This document shows, piece by piece, positions 41,097-44,037 of a stretch of DNA of 44,037 nt. The notes beneath the pieces are model-generated. The model did not search any database and was not told where the DNA came from. It saw only the letters and a program-made list of their open reading frames with translations. Positions within the stretch are counted from its first letter, which is position 1. The number at the start of each line of letters is the position of its first letter. The DNA comes from JBMYYE01 sp049609065 (lineage in GTDB: Bacteria > Pseudomonadota > Alphaproteobacteria > Rhodobacterales > Rhodobacteraceae): contig JBMYYE010000005.1 in NCBI GenBank assembly GCA_049609065.1, forward strand, positions 1 through 44,037, read 5' to 3'. The translations under genes and the position numbers were made by a program.

Positions 41097-43478
41097 ATGG
41101 GGCTTCAATTTATTGGAAGTGTCGGAGGGGGCAATCCGTCCGATGATAATCGTATTCGGCAAATCGATGCGTTGCCGAATGGCGACTTCATTGCCGTCGA
41201 ATATGACGGGACCACCTATAGCGCGTGGTCAGCAGGAGGAGGTATTTTGCCAACCTCCACGTCGACGGCAGGGCATGGAATTGGCGGCACAACTTTGGGG
41301 TTTTCCTTAGGGGGCTCCACTTTCGCAATTCCGCTTGCCGAACTTGATTGGCTTGTCTCTGCGCAAAGTCTCTATAGTCGCGACACGTTTGAATTTGGCA
41401 CATCAGCGTCTGCGGATATGATCACGCTTGTGAGCCTTGAGATCAGCGGCACAACATTTCTATTTGGCGGCGGGGCAACGGTTGATGGGCTCGGGGCGTG
41501 GTCCCTAACGGGCGGATCCACCTTGGCGCAATCAGGTTGGTACGTGGATACCGCATCCACTGCACTTGATAGCATCTCTGCACTGGCCCCATCCATGGGA
41601 CACCCCACGCCCTTCTTATTTACGGCCTCAGGCACCGAAAGTGCCGTCACGGGATTTTCAATCGACACGAATGGTGCCCTTGTCGAAGTGTCCAGCGTCT
41701 CCATTCAAAGCGGCCTGCCACTTCAAGGCATTACCAGCCTGACCACGGTGGATGCGGGGGCCCATGACTTTGTCATCGTCGGGGCGGCCGCGCTTGGTAC
41801 GCTCTCTGTTTTCAAGGTGGAAGCAGATGGCACGCTTACCCTTACCGACCACGTGATGGACAACCTCGCCACGCGGTTTCAAGCTGTGCAAGCCGTGGAA
41901 ACCATTTCCTACCTCGACCATGATTTCATCGTAAGTTACGGCGGTGATAACGGCATTACTTTGATGCAGCTTTTGCCAAATGGGCGGCTTGTGCATCTTG
42001 ATACGCTTGAGGCGGATGGCACAAATGGATTGATATCCATATCCGATGTGGCCCTTTCCATCCAAGGAAGTGAGCTCCAACTCTGGGTCGGCTCCGAAAC
42101 AAGCAACGGTATATCTATCCTCACCTTTGATCTGGCAAATTACGGCATGGTCCTACATGGAAGCGATGCTGGCAACACGCTGACCGGAGATGGCCTAGAC
42201 AATCGGATCGTTGGCGGCGCAGGCAGTGATACACTCAACGCGGGCGCGGGGAACGACATCCTCTTTGATGGGGCGGGTATTGACGTTTTAAATGGTCAAG
42301 ATGGGGCGGATATTTTCGTGTTAGAGGCGGATGGCGTACGCGATATAATTGGCGACTTTGAACTCTCTGACCGCCTTGATCTATCGGCTTATCGTGGGCT
42401 CTACAGCGTAAGTCAGCTCACATTCATCACCCAACCCTATGGCATCGACCTTATCTTTGGGACTGAGATCATCGAAATCCATAGCCACGATGGCTCCCCC
42501 CTATCGGCCAGCGACTTCTCGAATAATACCATCTTAGATTTTGACCGCCCCCAAACCATAACACCGTTAAATACCGCAGCAAATGACACAACGATGGGCA
42601 CCTCAGGTGACGATGTTTTAGAAGCAGGCACCATTGATGGCATATTCAACGGATCCGGCGGGCAGGATTTTGTCACCTACCAGCACGCCAGCACTGGCGT
42701 CACCGCAGATTTAGGCACGCCGGCGCAAAACACAAACGCAGCCCAAGGCGACAGCTATATTGATATCGAAGGCATCATTGGGTCTTTGCATGATGATGTC
42801 CTCTTAGGGGATGCCCTTGATAATATACTGAATGGCAGTGAAGGTGCAGACACGCTTTCGGGAGGGGCTGGGTATGATCACCTTTTAGGGGGCACTGGGG
42901 ATGACACCCTCTTTGGCGGATATGATGGCGCCCGATTTGAAGGCGGTGCAGGCCATGATATCGTCATAGGTCTACATGGTGATAGCCTCTATATTGAACC
43001 CGATCTGGCCGCCACAAACACCAACGAACGCGATGACATCCTCCTTGGAAGCTATGGCAATGACACCATGCAGGCAGGGGCAGGAAACGACGTGGTTATC
43101 GGCGATTTCGGGAGTCAGTTTTTCTTTGGAAATGACACGATAGAAGGTGGTACAGGAAATGATTTTCTACAAGGAAATGGCGGGCATGACGTCTTCGTGT
43201 TTCGCCCAAACCAAGGTGATGATATCATCGGCCGCTTTAACATAGCTGACGTAAATGACGCCGATCTCAGCGCAACACCGATCACGGGGGCGGACTTCAG
43301 CACTGTGAACGACAAAATCCAACTCATTGGGTTTCAAGGCATCCAAAATGGGGTTGATGCCCTTGCCCATTTCTATGACACGCCAAGTGGTCACGCATAT
43401 TTTGACGCGGGCCATACAAGCTTCACCTTATGGGGTGTAAGTACTGCAGAGCTCGACAGTACAAATTTCATATTTTAA
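41097..43478 (+). CDS. RTX (hemolysin-type calcium-binding repeat) protein
   Basis: A 793-residue protein, probably secreted by a type I system. Residues 1-345 form repeated beta-rich units (GNPSDDNRIRQIDALPNGDFIAVEYDG; DHDFIVSYGGDNGITLMQLLPNGR), resembling a beta-propeller; that is inference. Calcium-binding nonapeptide repeats occur at about 355-400 (GGAGSDTLNAGAGNDIL), 565-620 (NGSEGADTLSGGAGYD, GGTGDDTLFGG) and 645-700 (AGAGNDVVIGD, GGTGNDFLQGN). The C-terminus ends STAELDSTNFIF, the kind of hydrophobic ending that type I exporters read. No N-terminal signal peptide. GAGGG precedes the ATG. No exporter genes lie in the window. Confidence 0.92.
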   Translation: MGLQFIGSVGGGNPSDDNRIRQIDALPNGDFIAVEYDGTTYSAWSAGGGILPTSTSTAGHGIGGTTLGFSLGGSTFAIPLAELDWLVSAQSLYSRDTFEFGTSASADMITLVSLEISGTTFLFGGGATVDGLGAWSLTGGSTLAQSGWYVDTASTALDSISALAPSMGHPTPFLFTASGTESAVTGFSIDTNGALVEVSSVSIQSGLPLQGITSLTTVDAGAHDFVIVGAAALGTLSVFKVEADGTLTLTDHVMDNLATRFQAVQAVETISYLDHDFIVSYGGDNGITLMQLLPNGRLVHLDTLEADGTNGLISISDVALSIQGSELQLWVGSETSNGISILTFDLANYGMVLHGSDAGNTLTGDGLDNRIVGGAGSDTLNAGAGNDILFDGAGIDVLNGQDGADIFVLEADGVRDIIGDFELSDRLDLSAYRGLYSVSQLTFITQPYGIDLIFGTEIIEIHSHDGSPLSASDFSNNTILDFDRPQTITPLNTAANDTTMGTSGDDVLEAGTIDGIFNGSGGQDFVTYQHASTGVTADLGTPAQNTNAAQGDSYIDIEGIIGSLHDDVLLGDALDNILNGSEGADTLSGGAGYDHLLGGTGDDTLFGGYDGARFEGGAGHDIVIGLHGDSLYIEPDLAATNTNERDDILLGSYGNDTMQAGAGNDVVIGDFGSQFFFGNDTIEGGTGNDFLQGNGGHDVFVFRPNQGDDIIGRFNIADVNDADLSATPITGADFSTVNDKIQLIGFQGIQNGVDALAHFYDTPSGHAYFDAGHTSFTLWGVSTAELDSTNFIF

Positions 43479-43546
43479 TCAAATCCCACCCTTAACCAGT
43501 TTGTAAAACCTCCCTCACCATTATGTCCCTAAGGTCAATAAGGCAC

Positions 43547-44037
43547 ATGATGAAAAACTGGCTCATAACACTTCTTTTTGGCATGCCAATGCTATGCGCA
43601 TGCGGTGGTGGTGAGGAACTTGACCCGAACGCCGCCCCGCCTAACGTCACGCCTGCTGGAAATTGGACGCCCATTAGCCTCCTGAAAACAGGGCAAGTTT
43701 TGACCACAGGACAAATCGACCACGGCGCGGGCAACATCCTCGCAAATGGGACGGTCATCCCGCTTCAACATAATGTATTAGACCAAGGCTTGCTCTATAT
43801 TGATGCGCTCGATCCAAGCGTTAGCGACTACCGCTTTGCTTATTCGCCAACTGATGGCGCCAATTTACCAACGGGAACCGTGACGTATTCAGGCACCGCA
43901 GCCATTCGCGCAACAAGCGACACGCATTCCTACATTGTGCAAATGAACGCAAATGCCACTGCTGATTTTGGAGCGGCAAACACGCTCGACTTGGCGCTCA
44001 CAAACGTGGCCACCGGGGGCACCGTCATTTCAAGCAC
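43547..44037 (+). CDS. Lipoprotein, possibly with a TbpB/Slam-type barrel; 3' end beyond the right edge
   Basis: A frame opens at ATG 43547 (AAGGC just upstream) and stays open to the end, 163 codons. Residues 1-19 are a lipoprotein signal peptide (LLFGMPMLCAC, Cys19). The mature part begins with a Gly/Pro-rich linker, then beta-strand-rich sequence: GTVTYSGTAAIRATSD and ATADFGAANTLDLALTN. That alternation resembles the C-terminal barrel of transferrin-binding-protein-B-like, Slam-dependent surface lipoproteins; this is inference from a pattern, since the diagnostic part is beyond the edge. It follows the RTX gene by 68 bases on the same strand. Another surface or periplasmic lipoprotein is possible. 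Confidence 0.75.
   Translation, partial: MMKNWLITLLFGMPMLCACGGGEELDPNAAPPNVTPAGNWTPISLLKTGQVLTTGQIDHGAGNILANGTVIPLQHNVLDQGLLYIDALDPSVSDYRFAYSPTDGANLPTGTVTYSGTAAIRATSDTHSYIVQMNANATADFGAANTLDLALTNVATGGTVISS

Noticed and set aside
1..44037. CRISPR arrays, insertion sequences, prophage or attachment sites
   Set aside because: I saw no regularly spaced repeats, transposase or integrase motifs, or terminal inverted repeats; tRNA-Val has no duplicated 3' end in the window.

Overview
The window looks like chromosomal DNA of a marine Rhodobacterales (Roseobacter-group) alphaproteobacterium. This rests on family-level resemblance: Hint and choice-of-anchor proteins, RTX protein, the DUF2064 glycosyltransferase next to rnr, DUF3576, the dinB with an N-terminal zinc ribbon, the zinc-free L36, and the arrangement of acyl-CoA ligase, Liv transporter and PaaK-like ligase. 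Most of the window is dense, ordinary core genome. The extreme left end (1-956) and the stretch near 40.2-40.9 kb are visibly AT-richer and hold genes I cannot name.

Layout. 1-956: 5' part of an unrecognised minus-strand gene that runs off the left edge, then a 386-base gap with no gene. 1.3-5.0 kb: an ALDH7-type aldehyde dehydrogenase (minus), then a plus-strand trio (P-loop kinase-like protein, metallo-beta-lactamase-fold hydrolase, small unknown protein). 5.0-7.6 kb: two translationally coupled Hint-domain proteins (minus). 7.9-11.9 kb: dapE, a DUF2064 glycosyltransferase and rnr, tightly packed. 12.0-14.5 kb: an MscS channel and a flavoprotein coupled by a GTGA overlap. 14.5-19.7 kb (minus): DUF3576 lipoprotein, leuS, lptE, holA and a GST, the last four overlapping one another. 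19.8-22.4 kb: clpB with a predicted RpoH-type promoter and its own terminator. 22.7-27.6 kb: pyrF, an unknown membrane protein, NfeD and SPFH proteins, dinB, and an N-formylglutamate amidohydrolase-family gene. 27.7-28.4 kb: tRNA-Val(GAC), rpmJ and a small membrane protein.

28.4-39.8 kb is the most coherent functional block. A seven-gene minus-strand operon encodes a long-chain-type acyl-CoA ligase, a complete Liv-type ABC importer (two ATPases, two permeases, one binding protein) and a PaaK-like CoA ligase. It is divergent from a PAS hybrid histidine kinase and an OmpR-family response regulator. The 117-base divergent spacer carries two perfect AATTGTT heptamers 10 bases apart, the geometry expected of an OmpR-family operator. 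I infer a sense, import and CoA-activate module for a carboxylic acid whose identity the sequence does not reveal.

39.8-44.0 kb: a stand-alone WGR protein, an overlapping pair of small unknown genes, a 793-residue RTX-repeat protein and the 5' part of a lipoprotein that runs off the right edge. I see no insertion sequence, prophage, CRISPR array, rRNA or replication origin.
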